This document shows positions 45,401 to 54,233 of a DNA stretch of 64,000 nucleotides, piece by piece (within the stretch, counting starts at the first letter, position 1; each line of letters begins with the position of its first letter). Both the position numbers and the translations under genes were made by a program. This stretch comes from Closterium sp. Naga37s-1 (Eukaryota; Streptophyta; Zygnematophyceae; Desmidiales; Closteriaceae), in contig CANJKZ010000820.1 of the NCBI GenBank assembly GCA_947471745.1, positions 1,587,501-1,651,500 on the forward strand, given 5' to 3'. Under the pieces are notes generated by a model. It searched no databases. It worked only from the letters and a program-made list of their open reading frames with translations, and had not been told where the DNA came from.

Positions 45401-48400
45401 ACAGCACGTGGGACACAGCACGTGGGACACAGCACGTGGGACACAGCACGTGGGGCACAGCACGTGGGGCACAGCACGTGGGGCACAGCACGTGGGGCAC
45501 AGCACGTGGGACACAGCACGTGGGACACAGCACGTGGGACACAGCACGTGGGACACAGCACGTGGGGCACAGCACGTGGGGCACAGCACGTGGGGCACAG
45601 CACGTGGGGCACAGCACGTGGGGCACAGCACGTGGGGCACAGCACGTGGGACACAGCACGTGGGACACAGCACGTGGGACACAGCACGTGGGACACAGCA
45701 CGTGGGACACAGCACGTGGGACACAGCACGTGGGACACAGCACGTGGGACACAGCACGTGGGACACAGCACGTGGGACACAGCACGTGGGACACAGCACG
45801 TGGGACACAGCACGTGGGACACAGCACGTGGGACACAGCACGTGGGACACAGCACGTGGGACACAGCACGTGGGGCACAGCACGTGGGGCACAGCACGTG
45901 GGGCACAGCACGTGGGGCACAGCACGTGGGGCACAGCACGTGGGACACAGCACGTGGGACACAGCACGTGGGACACAGCACGTGGGACACAGCACGTGGG
46001 ACACAGCACGTGGGACACAGCACGTGGGACACAGCACGTGGGACACAGCACGTGGGACACAGCACGTGGGACACAGCACGTGGGACACAGCACGTGGGAC
46101 ACAGCACGTGGGACACAGCACGTGGGACACAGCACGTGGGACACAGCACGTGGGACACAGCACGTGGGACACAGCACGTGGGACACAGCACGTGGGGCAC
46201 AGCACGTGGGGCACAGCACGTGGGGCACAGCACGTGGGGCACAGCACGTGGGACACAGCACGTGGGACACAGCACGTGGGACACAGCACGTGGGACACAG
46301 CACGTGGGACACAGCACGTGGGACACAGCACGTGGGACACAGCACGTGGGACACAGCACGTGGGACACAGCACGTGGGACACAGCACGTGGGACACAGCA
46401 CGTGGGACACAGCACGTGGGACATAGCACGTGGGACACAGCACGTGGGACACAGCACGTGGGACACAGCAAATAAAAAACAGCATGTGAGTGGTTGGGAC
46501 ACAACACATGACATGCAAGCATGTGAGAGCGCCCACCTTGTTGGAGGGCACAGAGAGCGTCACAAGCGAGGGCAGGTGGCCGATTTCCACTGGCAGCTGC
46601 TTCAGCTTGTTGCGCCTGAAGCATAGGAGGCGAGAGGTAAGAAAGAGCAGGGCGAGGGGAAGACAGGGAAAGGCGTGAAAAAAAGGAGTGGGGAGAAACG
46701 GGAGGGTAGGGAGTTGAATGGGATGGAAAAAGGATGAGGAGAAAGCAAACGGGAAGGTGGGTGAGGAACAAGGGAGAGGAAGGAAAAAACGGAAGGGGAT
46801 GAGCGGGAGAGGAAGTGGAAAGGAGATGAGGAGAGCGGAAACAAGGAGAACAAGGGTAGAGTTGAAGGGAGTGGGCAGAGGAAGGGGATGGAGGAAGGGG
46901 TGGCGGAAGGGGGTAGAGGAAGGTAGGGGGTAGAGGACGAGGGTAGTCTAAGAGGGTAGAGGAAGGGGGTAGATGTAGGGGGACTAACAAGAGGCGAGAG
47001 GAATGGCAAAGCAGAAAGTGGGTGGAAAATGGGGGAGGGGAACAGGAGTGGGGAAGCGGGGAGGGGAGGGGTGGGCGGGGAGGAGGGAGAGGAGGGGGGC
47101 GGGAAATGAGGGAAGAGCAGGGGGGAGGAAAAGATGGGAGGTGAAAGGCAGGGGGGAAGGTTAACATTCATTGCTTCAAACGGAGATGATTATGAGTTAA
47201 AAACATGGCATGCCTTTTCTATTTTAACGCAGAAAACCAACTTGAAATGGCATGCATTCAGGGACCAAGCATGAAAAGAGAGGCAGGAACAGGGGACCGC
47301 AGACGTACCGCACACGTACCTCAGACGTACCTCAGACGTACCTCAGACGTATCTCAGACGTACCTCAGACGTACCTCAGACGTACCTCAGACGTATCTCA
47401 GACGTACCTCAGACTAGGTTTAATTGCATCTGCAAGGTAATCTTCTCAACGTACCTCAACTGTTCAAAGACACACCACATGTGTACCGCAGTTGCAGTGT
47501 CACACCAAACGTACCTCAGGTGAAACTCAAAACGTACCCCAGGTGCAGCTCCAGTAGGGAGGTGCAGCCACTGATGGTCGATGGAACAGAAACAAGGCCT
47601 GGCGGTGGGATGCCGCATGAGAGAGGTGTGGCGAGGGAAGGGGAACGGTGGAGAGGTGTGAGGAGGGATGGGAAATGGGAGCGAGGAGGCGGTGGGGGTG
47701 AGAATGGGAGGGGGGAGGAAGAAGAGATGAGTATGTGTGGACGACTATATGGATCAAAGCAAAAGGTTTCATGCCGAGAGGTACAGGGGATGACACGGAG
47801 TCGACTCAAGAGTTGAGGGGCAATGGCGAGGAGGAGAATTTCTGAGATTTTGTACGGATTGAAGCAAACGTTAACATTCTGAGAGGCACAGGGGAGGAGG
47901 AGAGGCGACCGAGGGGAGAGGGGCAGTATATATACGTATCGACATACATACCTACATACATCTATACATGTACATGTGGGAAGTCAGTACTTAGAAGGAC
48001 GGGGAGGTGAACAACGATACAGAAGGGAAAAAGGAAACTAAGCTCTAAAGAGTGTGCGGGGAGAATAAGCTGTCATGGTTACAATAATAGATGCCCTAAC
48101 GATCATGCATGGGTGGATGGATCCATCCATGCTAGATCCAAACGGCCTTCGAAAAGGGGTGGCGGGACTCACGGTTCTGAAAGGCGTTGAGGTGTAGGAG
48201 GGACGAAAGGGCTCCTATGTCGTCCGGGAGAGCCTGCAGCTTGTTGCGCCCTGGGCCATGGGAACAGGGGGAGGAGTGACGCGACGGGATGAGACAAGAT
48301 GAGTTGAGCGGAGACAAAAGTGGACTTTTGTGAAATGTCTAACGACCCTGGTTGAGGAGGAGGGACGAGAGGCCCTCTGTGAGTTGCGGCCTTGTATGTC

Positions 48401-51400
48401 GTCACGGAGAGACTGCAGCTTGTTGCGCTATGGGTTGAGGGAAGAAGGCAAGGGGATGACGAAACGAGATGAGATGAGATGAGAGGAGACAAGATGAGAC
48501 GAGGAGGCATGATGAGGAAGAAAGTATGGTCAGAGAAATGTTGGAAAACACGTCCTCGTAGGCCTCATGCTTGGATGCCATACCAGCCAAGGTGGAGCAA
48601 CCAGAGTATATTATGGATGCATGCCATACCAAGGTGGAGAGATGCCATACCAAGGTCGAGTGACGCCATACCAAGTTTGAGAGATGCCATACCAAGGTCG
48701 AGATGCCTGAGGTTGCGGAGTGAGGAGAGCAGCGGCGAGGGGATGCTCTGCAGCTGGTTGTTCTGTCATTGGCGTATGTGAGGGAGAGGGGAAGAAAAAA
48801 GAAGGGTGAGAGGAGGAGGGTAAGAGGAAAAGAAATAGAAAACGATTTTTGGTTTTAAGGGAGATCAGGAAAAAACGTATGTGGGGAATGATGGGAGAGG
48901 GAAAAGGGGAGAGGGAGGGAGGGAGGGATGAGGGAGGGACTCTTTCAAGACAGGATGCGTCTTAGAAAAAGATTGGGGCAAATCTATCAAGTCCGGAAAC
49001 ACAGAATTGAGTCACAGCACATTCAAACACAGGTGCATGTTCAAACACAGGTGCGCGCATGCAATGCAGGTACACCCTAGTAACACATGGATGGACCATG
49101 GTACAAGTATGTTCTTATGAAATGCTGAAGTTTACCTGCGGGACGAGACGAGATAAATCTAGGCAATGGCTTAGGAAGCAACTGAGATGAGTCAAGCAGG
49201 AGCACAACACAACACAGCGCACCTCGAGATTGAGATGAGAGAGAGCAGTGCAGGCACCCAAGGAGGCTGGCAGGGAAGCAATGCGGTTGGAGCATGCCTG
49301 CAGAAGATAGGAGGGACAAGAGGAAGCACTCGCTGGGCTTGTCAAAATGCTCGCTCCAAGCAGAAACTTCCCCCGAAACAGGAGGCAAGGGAGGCAGTGG
49401 AAACGAGGAGATGGGGACGAGGTAGGAGCGAGGCTGGCGGACCTCGAGGTGGATGAGGAGTGTGCAGGCGGCGAGAGCAGCAGGCAGGCCTTCCAGCACG
49501 TTGTGGGAGAGTTTTGGAAATTCTCACAAGTGACACATAAATTAAACGAGGCTGGCGGACCTCAAGGTGGGAGAGGAGTGTGCAGGCGGCAAGAGCAGCA
49601 GGCAGGCCTTCCAGCACGTTGTGGGAGACGTCCAGCCTGCACCGTGGTTGGCGGGGGGGGGGGGTAGTGGAGAGATTGGCGGGGATGGTGATTTTCGAGG
49701 CGTTCCAAAAATGAAAGGGGTGTGCAGGCGGCAAGAGCAGCAGGCAGCCCTTCCAGCACGTTGCGAGAGACGTCCAGCCCGCACAGTGGTTGGCCGGCAC
49801 AATGATTGGGGGGGGGACGAAATTTTTATAAATAACAGAACCCTTGGTGCAAAACCGAATGAAGAAATGGGAGGTAAGGTTGTAGCGTTCAGTAAGGCCT
49901 CCTGCTAGCTACTGCTCCTGGCTCGGCCAGGTTCGCGGTTGCACTCACTTGACCAGGTTCGCTGCACTTACTTGACCAGGTTAGGTGCGCTCACTTGACC
50001 AGGTTCACTGCACTTACTCGACCAGGTTCGGTGCGCTCACTTGATCAGGTTCGCTGAACTTACTCGACCAGGTTTGGTGAGCTCACTTGACCAGGTTCGC
50101 TGCTGCACTCACTTGACCAGGTTCGCTGCACTCACTTGACCAGGTTCGCTGCACTCACTTGACCAGGTTCGCTGCACCGCCGATCTCCTCTGGCAGGCAC
50201 TCCAGCTTGTTGTGGCTCGCCAGCAGACTCTTGAGCTCCACTAGCCTGGGTGGTGCAGCGATTGCAGAGGGGGACAATGGAGTGAAGTGGAGTGAAATGG
50301 AAAATGAGGCTGCGTGGGGTGGTGGGAGGGCGGTAGTTGAGTCCATTTGAAGGTCACCTTGTTGTGGCTTGTCATCAGACTCCTGAGCATCACTAGCCAA
50401 GGTGGAGTCGGGGCACGGGGGAACGGAGGGACCCATACGCGACGAACGAAGTGGGGAAACGAAGGGACCAAGACGATCGATCCCGGAATGGAGCAAGTGT
50501 GTCTTGATGTGCGACATGTTGCCATGTCACGCCATACAGCGTACACCCCACCGACAAAAGCTCCACACTCCAATCTCCACACTCCACACCCCACACGCCA
50601 CTACACAGACCTCACCACAAGCCCACACATCTCATCCGTGTACCCCACACACCCCTACACATGCCACAGTCACTTGCCGACAGCAGCAGGCAGGCGGGGC
50701 AGGGTGTTGTATCTGACGTCAAGCCATGTGAAGCAGGGCAGGCGAGCAATCTGCTTCACCCTCGTACTCAAATTCCCCACTCACCACATGCCACACTCAC
50801 TTGCCGACAGCAGCAGGCAGGCGGGGCAGGGCATTGTAGCTGACGTCAAGCCACGTGAGGCAGGGCAGGCGGCCGATCTCCTCTGAGATGTGGGTCAGGC
50901 TGTTGCGCGCCAGCAGCACCTTCTGTAACTCCACGGCCTGGGGGGATGGAGGGGATAGGGGGAGCGGGTGGTATGGATGAGGGTGGTGCTGCACCGGGAA
51001 TAAACAGGCCGATCCCTAAGATGTGATCGAGGCCGTTGAGCGCCAGAAGCACCTTCTGTAGCTCCACGGCCTGAGGGGGGATGGGGGGGGATAATGGGGG
51101 ATGGGGGAGATGGGTTGAGATAACCGGGGATGGGGGGAATGGGGTGACCACTATCGGTGCACTGATTTCTACCAACATATAATATAACCATTATTTTTCG
51201 GAATATGGAACGCCATCCAGCATCGAGTAGTAGCATCCGCATGGAAGCATCTACCACACCAACTCAAGGCATGCACACCAGTTTCTGCCTTCCAACGCAC
51301 CTTCCACCACTTGTCGAACTTGAGGGACGTCGTCCAGCGACGGGAAGGCGTCGGAGGAAATTACCCGTGACGACAATGCACATCTCTCACCACAGACACG

Positions 51401-52427
51401 TAACCACAGACAGTCAAGGCATGCAGGGTGAAGGCATACACACCAACGCACCTCCCACCATTAATCGGATCGGACTGACGAACGCCATCCAGCAGCGAGT
51501 AGAAACTCGGGAGATATCACTCGGGACAACGCACATCTCTCACCACACACGCATCTCACCACATACAGTAAATGTATGCACATCGACGCACCTCCCACCA
51601 CTTCTCGGACTGAGGAACGTCGTCCAGCAGAGAGTAGACCTCGGGAGGCACTTCCCTGTGAGACACGACACGGAGGGACGGAAGAGAAGTCATGGAAACC
51701 ATCTGAATTGAAGCAGGTGACGCAGGCGGTTTCTTTGTCTACTCCTGCTATATTACGAGGTGATCTTTTGGTTGACACCAGGTGATTCCTAGGTGACACG
51801 AGTGATGATCGGAGACGCTTTGTCACGATGACAAGCGTTGAGACGACTTAATAGACGCCATGTCAGGGCGACACGCGTTGAGACATCTCAAGAGGTCAGG
51901 GTGTCAGGGAGACCGGATCACTGGTCTCGTCGTTGGTCACAAGGTTACTTGGAAACGCAGTTTCAGGGAGGAATGGAGAGGCGATGTACGGAGTGGAGAT
52001 AACCTGCAGTCGTCGACTAGCAAGTCTCGCCGGCATGGTTCCGAAAGAAACTATGTAAGGGGAGAATACCAATGCACCGAATGCTCGTGTGTTGTTTATT
52101 AATTTTCTTAAACCAGCTCGGAACAAAGACAACAGTCAGTAGAAAACAAGGTCCGCTTCGAAAACAACAGATCAGGCATTAGTGGAAAACGTAGCATTTT
52201 GCTGACACGTCGTACACTGTATACTGTATGCTGCATAAGCCACAAACGGGGTGTTAGTTACTCGGCTAAACCAGAGGAACAAATAAAGAATGGGAAGCTT
52301 TCTATTTCCTTAGATTCGTGGCTTCGTACTTGAGATCTTTCCCGGAGAGGTTGAGGGTCCCGGATGACCGGGCTGCCTTGAATACAGCGTCGAGTGCGGG
52401 CGTAACCACCACGATCCCGCGCTGCAT
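36402..52427 (-). CDS. LRRC40: LRRC40-like leucine-rich repeat protein (plant type, two LRR blocks)
   Basis: Twenty-one exons: 52330-52427, 51592-51655, 50801-50937, 50159-50245, 49561-49636, 49223-49297, 48693-48762, 48173-48250, 47538-47598, 46537-46615, 43241-43331, 42562-42622, 41866-41951, 40691-41004, 40107-40256, 39421-39525, 38814-38953, 38063-38159, 37737-37811, 36942-36994, 36402-36468 (2064 nt, 687 aa), all in phase. As I recall the Arabidopsis LRRC40-type protein (At3g15410), it aligns nearly end to end: FKAARSSGTLNLSGKDLKEV, EVPPEVYSLL, WWEAVELQKVLLA, STLINGPAKNLLDYLRSRLP closing block 1 (aa 1-354), an Ala-rich linker (exon 14), then block 2 ending NGGTKALLAYLEDRIPA. It is a cytosolic-type LRR protein with no signal peptide or membrane segment; molecular role unknown. 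16 kb of gene for 2 kb of coding, with introns full of exon copies. Confidence 0.9.
36942..37260 (-). repeat. Tandem duplication of about 90 bp in LRRC40-like intron 19, split by a palindrome
   Basis: Two copies of a segment containing GGCACACGCATGATTGGGAT and ending GAGGGTGAGGGAGC lie at about 37039-37119 and 37142-37226. The palindrome 37120-37141 sits exactly between them. The coding exon 20 is at 36942-36994. Confidence 0.85.
37120..37141. repeat. 22-bp perfect palindrome, GGCGCC core
   Basis: AGTTTTGAGGC then its complement. It sits exactly at the join of a tandem duplication of about 90 bp. Confidence 0.95.
37361..37372. repeat. 12-bp palindrome, GTCGAC core
   Basis: TGAGTCGACTCA in LRRC40-like intron 19, between AGCAGC-rich stretches. 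Flanking duplication is only weakly visible. Confidence 0.6.
37505..37680 (-). repeat. Partial copies of LRRC40-like exon 19
   Basis: 37610-37670 encodes NTLDVSDNNIPMLPPKL with a GTGAGT donor. 37505-37555 encodes a weaker NALDVSGNNVPMV. Both lie downstream of the full exon (37737-37811). Confidence 0.85.
38366..38730 (-). repeat. Serial copies of the LRRC40-like exon 17 end and donor
   Basis: Copies of the exon end (LPRLTELHLR region) and donor occur near 38385-38423, 38474-38520, 38563-38590 and 38664-38725. Palindromes or related half-palindromes lie between several of them (38424-38467, 38525-38555, 38747-38758). Confidence 0.8.
38424..38467. repeat. 44-bp perfect palindrome, GACGTC core
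   Basis: The half-site is GTTTGAAGAAGTGTTTTGAG followed by AC. It lies between two copies of a roughly 60-bp segment that includes the exon 17 donor. With no spacer it could extrude a 22-bp-stem cruciform. Confidence 0.95.
38747..38758. repeat. 12-bp palindrome, GTCGAC core
   Basis: TAAGTCGACTTA between an exon 17 end copy (38664-38725) and the true exon 17 end (38814). Confidence 0.7.
38995..39245 (-). repeat. Two partial copies of LRRC40-like exon 17 start
   Basis: Near 39025-39095 and 39160-39235 the minus strand encodes PLTAPQDISSLRYLNLSCC and PLTAPQDIASLYHQNLSCC, both with a CTGCCCCTGACA-like start. They lie upstream of the true exon 38814-38953. Confidence 0.85.
39378..39435 (-). repeat. 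15-bp repeat of the exon 16 donor
   Basis: CCAGCCTCACCTGCC iterates about three times directly at the exon 16 donor (CAG then GTGAGG on the minus strand). Confidence 0.75.
39530..39706 (-). repeat. 12/24-bp minisatellite at the exon 16 acceptor
   Basis: Alternating ATGGCGGGGGGT and ATGGCAGGGGGC units, about 14 of 12 bp, ending at the acceptor of exon 16. Read in either direction it gives MAGG- or PPAM-type frames that are not coding. Confidence 0.9.
39990..40060 (-). repeat. Partial copy of LRRC40-like exon 15 end and donor
   Basis: Matches the last 50 or so bases of exon 15 (true end at 40107) with a few changes. It lies just inside the following intron. Confidence 0.85.
40260..40500 (+). 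repeat. G-rich minisatellite at the exon 15 acceptor
   Basis: About 12 units of roughly 20 bp, GGAGGGGATGGGAGGGGAAG. On the transcribed minus strand it is an extended C/T tract ending in the CAG acceptor at 40257, so an iterated polypyrimidine tract. The plus strand has dense G-runs and may form quadruplexes. Confidence 0.85.
41180..41390 (-). repeat. Tandem duplication of about 97 bp in LRRC40-like intron 13, split by a palindrome
   Basis: ATGTGGATTCAGTGGTGGAA... at 41180 recurs as ATGTGGATTCAATGGTGGAA at 41301. The palindrome 41277-41300 lies between the copies. Confidence 0.88.
41277..41300. repeat. 24-bp perfect palindrome, GACGTC core
   Basis: CTGTTTTGAGAC then its complement, exactly between the two copies of a roughly 97-bp duplication. 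Confidence 0.95.
41395..41625. repeat. 11-bp minisatellite
   Basis: About 20 units of GGCTGGGAGCA / GGCTGGCAGCA in intron 13 of the LRRC40-like gene. Stop-free in several frames, but not coding. Confidence 0.9.
41795..41870 (-). repeat. Copies of the LRRC40-like exon 13 donor
   Basis: Around three diverged copies of TGAGGCAGGTCG(C/T)A(C/T)C next to the true junction at 41866. Confidence 0.7.
42121..42136. repeat. 16-bp palindrome, GTCGAC core
   Basis: TTTGAGTCGACTCAAA, with weaker complementarity beyond (GTGTG ... CACAC). It lies in the spacer between two exon 13 copies. Confidence 0.93.
42266..42281. repeat. 16-bp near-palindrome, GTCGAC core
   Basis: TTTGGGTCGACTCAAA-type with one mismatched pair. 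It lies in the next spacer between exon 13 copies. Confidence 0.85.
42748..42978 (-). repeat. Partial copies of LRRC40-like exon 12 start
   Basis: 42748-42810 repeats exon 12 (MTSLQRVAAAGNP) almost exactly. 42945-42978 is a short piece of the acceptor and first codons. A degenerate GGCGCC-core palindrome (42823-42840) lies between them. Confidence 0.85.
42823..42840. repeat. 18-bp degenerate palindrome, GGCGCC core
   Basis: TTTTTAGGCGCCTCGAAA with two mismatched pairs, between two exon 12 copies. Confidence 0.7.
43143..43255 (-). repeat. 25-bp iteration of the LRRC40-like exon 11 end and donor
   Basis: Four units around GGGCATACCGAGCCAGGTGG. Each holds the last codons of exon 11 and its donor (TGGCTCG then GTATGC on the minus strand). 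The true junction is at 43241. Confidence 0.88.
43420..43605 (-). repeat. Two partial copies of LRRC40-like exon 11 start
   Basis: 43423-43476 encodes LEDLPPSLRRLSIQALDV. About 43555-43600 encodes a weaker LPQSLHCLGIQALDV. Both lie upstream of the true exon. Confidence 0.85.
43653..46470. repeat. 14-bp minisatellite carrying a CACGTG box in every unit (about 200 copies)
   Basis: Unit ACACAGCACGTGGG, with a second type GCACAGCACGTGGG arranged in blocks (runs of 2-6 of the second type among runs of 4-18 of the first). It fills intron 10 of the LRRC40-like gene. Having no stops, it is open in all six frames for about 900 codons; these are not genes. Each unit contains the G-box/E-box palindrome CACGTG. 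Confidence 0.97.
47288..47548 (-). repeat. 11-bp iteration related to the exon 9 donor
   Basis: About ten units of ACGTACCTCAG, then looser copies up to the true donor at 47538 (CTGGG then GTACGT on the minus strand). Confidence 0.8.
47745..47905 (-). repeat. Diverged duplication split by GAGTCGACTC
   Basis: TATGGATCAAAGCAAAAGGT...GAGAGGTACAGGGGA (about 47749-47790) recurs diverged as TACGGATTGAAGCAAACGTT...GAGAGGCACAGGGGA (about 47855-47896). The palindrome 47798-47807 lies between them. Confidence 0.65.
47798..47807. repeat. 10-bp palindrome, GTCGAC core
   Basis: GAGTCGACTC between the two copies of a diverged duplication. Confidence 0.65.
48320..48430 (-). repeat. Degraded copy of LRRC40-like exon 8
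   Basis: Contains GCGCAACAAGCTGCAG-like and CTCGTCCCTCCTC-like pieces of exon 8 with insertions between. It lies just upstream of the true exon (48173-48250). Confidence 0.75.
48580..48705 (-). repeat. 20-bp iteration of the LRRC40-like exon 7 end and donor
   Basis: About five units of CCATACCAAGGTCGAGAGATG type. Each carries the last codons of exon 7 and its donor (CTTG then GTATGG on the minus strand). Confidence 0.85.
49441..49800 (-). repeat. Three-fold repeated LRRC40-like exon 5
   Basis: Copies at 49441-49505 and 49716-49796 flank the chosen exon 49561-49636. All three encode NVLEGLPAALAACT. Only the middle copy has both a good CAG acceptor (GTGCAG) and the right phase; the other two have lost the acceptor AG. 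Confidence 0.85.
49926..50185 (-). repeat. 23-bp iteration of the LRRC40-like exon 4 end and donor
   Basis: About 11 units of TTCGCTGCACTCACTTGACC AGG. Each is the last codons of exon 4 plus GTGAGTG donor (minus strand). The true junction is the last unit at 50159. Several units keep a perfect GTGAGT. Confidence 0.92.
50640..50760 (-). repeat. Copies of LRRC40-like exon 3 end and donor
   Basis: 50683-50755 encodes ARLPCFTWLDVRYNTLPRLPAAVGK followed by GTGACT. It differs at a few positions from exon 3 (50801-50937). Confidence 0.88.
51015..51080 (-). repeat. Partial copy of LRRC40-like exon 3 start
   Basis: Encodes AVELQKVLLALNGL with a CAG acceptor. It lies upstream of the true exon. Confidence 0.88.
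51195..51535 (-). repeat. Diverged copies of LRRC40-like exon 2
   Basis: Pieces near 51205-51240, 51297-51365 and 51463-51530 resemble exon 2 (51592-51655; SLLDDVPQSEKWWE region), each with a GTGCGTTGG-like donor. They are more decayed than other copies in the gene. Confidence 0.75.
51878..51891. repeat. 14-bp near-palindrome, GAGACATCTC core
   Basis: TTGAGACATCTCAA, one mismatched central pair. A related TTGAGACGACTTAA lies at about 51838, at the end of a similar diverged segment of roughly 50 bp. Confidence 0.6.
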
Positions 52428-53758
52428 ATCGGCACGCGCACCGCCCCTCCTCATTTCGCGAACGGTTGCGAACAATCTCAAAGCTCGTTAATGCGCGTAC
52501 AAGCGTGTGCAGAAAAGCTACAAGATCGTGTAAGGTTTCGTGACCGAGGCTGGGAAGAACTTGCGACTAGCTAGTCCCAGTGTGTTTCGAAGGAGCACAT
52601 AAACAGCCTCGTAGACTAGTACATTCCCCTAACATCACAAAAGTATCTCTGGCGAACAACCCGTCGGATCAGTCACGTAATCGCTCGCTCACTTCAATAG
52701 TTTCATGGATTCAAACAGTGGAGACTTCTGATCTGGTACTGCATTTGCCAAACGCTGGAAGCAATAAACTCTTTCTGTTTGCAACGGCTCTTTGATGGTT
52801 TCCAAATTCCAGGACTGGGTTTCTGGGATTGTGTCAGAATAGGCGAGGCGAGGCGCGAAATCCTTGTTTTGAGAAACTCGTTATAGAATGTTACGTCAAA
52901 CGCTTCTACAAGAGAAAGTAGACCGATAAAGTCCATCCATTGACCATCCAATTTGTGAGTTGAACCCCCTGTACGCTTGAACACGCACGATCAGGGTTAC
53001 AATAGGGAAATCGAGAATTTCGTAATGTCCAGTACCCCTTTCGCTATGATGGCCTCTCGTGGGAGTGCCCCTTCTTTCTTGATTTGTGATTCGACATTGG
53101 CTTGTCGGTGGCTTGGCGACCACCCGGACGGGAATCTCTCGCCAGCGTGTACCGTCCTCCGTGGCACTCAATAACACGCATGTATTCACTGTGCTGACTG
53201 TGCCGCGAATGAATAGCTGCCACCTTGAAGTTACTGTACTGCGAGATCACTGGGTCACATGGGCACTGGCGGACCCAAGCCAGTGAGGGCCTTCTCCGTA
53301 CAAGCACCGTACTCAACCGACGGGAGTTGGTTTTTAAACATACCTTACCCAACTTCATGTCTAGAATTCGGGATCTAGGGCGTGCTACATTTTTTGAAGT
53401 CTCTGAACGTCCGGACGGCTGTCCGGACGCGTGCGACCAATACGATGTCGTAAGGACGCAATACGAAGAATGCGACGTCGTCTATACTATGACGAACTCA
53501 CTGCCGAGATTTCGCGAGTTCCGTAACCACATAATTGACCGGACGGCTGGCCATCCGGACGAAACAAATGAAAAATGTAACACGCCCTTAGAATGCCATA
53601 TTAGAACAGCATTTTTTCGCCCGATGTGAGAAGCCCTCACCTGTGATTGTCCGAATTTGGCAAGCGCCTGCTCATATATCATCTGTCGTTCTTGCCATAT
53701 CCATTCAGTCATTCCTTTTCACACTTGGAGTTAGCTTCCTTTCAACCCGGTCGTCAAG
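52428..53758. other. Divergent intergenic region between the LRRC40-like gene and the GRP pair
   Basis: 1.33 kb between a minus-strand gene start (52427) and a plus-strand gene start (53759), so it must hold both promoters. No core promoter element can be assigned with confidence. Short frames here are not supported. A possible MITE occupies 53282-53642. Confidence 0.55.
53282..53642. mobile_element. Possible small inverted-repeat element
   Basis: GTGAGGGCCTTCTC near 53283 and GAGAAGCCCTCAC near 53629 are inverted complements apart from one extra base. The interior also carries CGTCCGGACGG-type inverted motifs (53408-53432). No clear target duplication. Confidence 0.25.
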
Positions 53759-54233
53759 ATGTCTTATTGTGAGTGATAGTGCTTCCGCCATTCCCAGCAG
53801 GGAGCTAGTTGTTTCCTTGATATGGCAGTACTGACTTAGGTCCGTGTGATCTGTGCCCCTGTCAGATGGCGGAAGCGACCCCAGCCCGTATGACTATCCT
53901 CTCCCAGGTGCGACTTGATCTTATCCTCACAGTTCCAATCCCAAACGTTTCAGCACCATTCTTTTCCTTTGTATTTTGATTTTGCTTACGATCCCGTTGT
54001 CTATTGGAAACACACTTTCAGGTGGACCCTCGCCACGTGGGGATGTGGTCGTGACTGGTCTTACTGGCGGATACGGCAGTGAGAAGAAGGGCAAGGGCCA
54101 CCATTTCAAGGGCCACTTTAAGGGACGCCATGGTCACCACAAGCATCATGGTCACCACGGAGGTCACAAGCATAAGGGGTTGGGCCACAGGATCGGCAAG
54201 CGCAAGGGCCTCTTCGGCCGTAGGCACAAGTAG
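53759..54233 (+). CDS. Small Gly/His/Lys-rich protein, copy 1
   Basis: Three exons: 53759-53768, 53866-53907, 54022-54233 (264 nt, 87 aa). The first coding exon is only 10 nt (MSY plus one base) and the second 42 nt. The product starts MSYYGGSDPSPYDYPLPG, continues GGPSPRGDVVVTGLTGGYGS and ends in a His/Gly/Lys tail (HGHHKHHGHHGGHKHKG) with a basic C-terminus. It resembles plant small glycine-rich proteins with a Tyr/Pro head and His-Gly-Lys tail (GRP A3 / XYPPX type). No membrane segment. Structure and sequence match copy 2, which sets the splice sites. Cellular role unknown; metal or nucleic-acid binding by the His tail is speculative. Confidence 0.8.

Noticed and set aside
43653-46470. Centromeric or telomeric satellite
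   Set aside because: The unit is not telomeric, the array is only 2.8 kb, and it lies within a single gene.
43426-47171. Open frames of about 900-1240 codons on both strands (Cys/Pro/Val- or Gly/Thr/His-rich)
   Set aside because: They exist in all six frames because the 14-bp unit has no stop in any frame. The array lies in an intron of the LRRC40-like gene.
36402-52427. PIRL-type (Ras-group) LRR protein
   Set aside because: The STLINGPAKNLLDYLRSRL and NGGTKALLAYLEDRI ends and near end-to-end collinearity fit the LRRC40-like family instead.
53225-53629. 134-codon plus-strand frame
   Set aside because: No recognisable homology, no intron logic, and it overlaps a possible inverted-repeat element.
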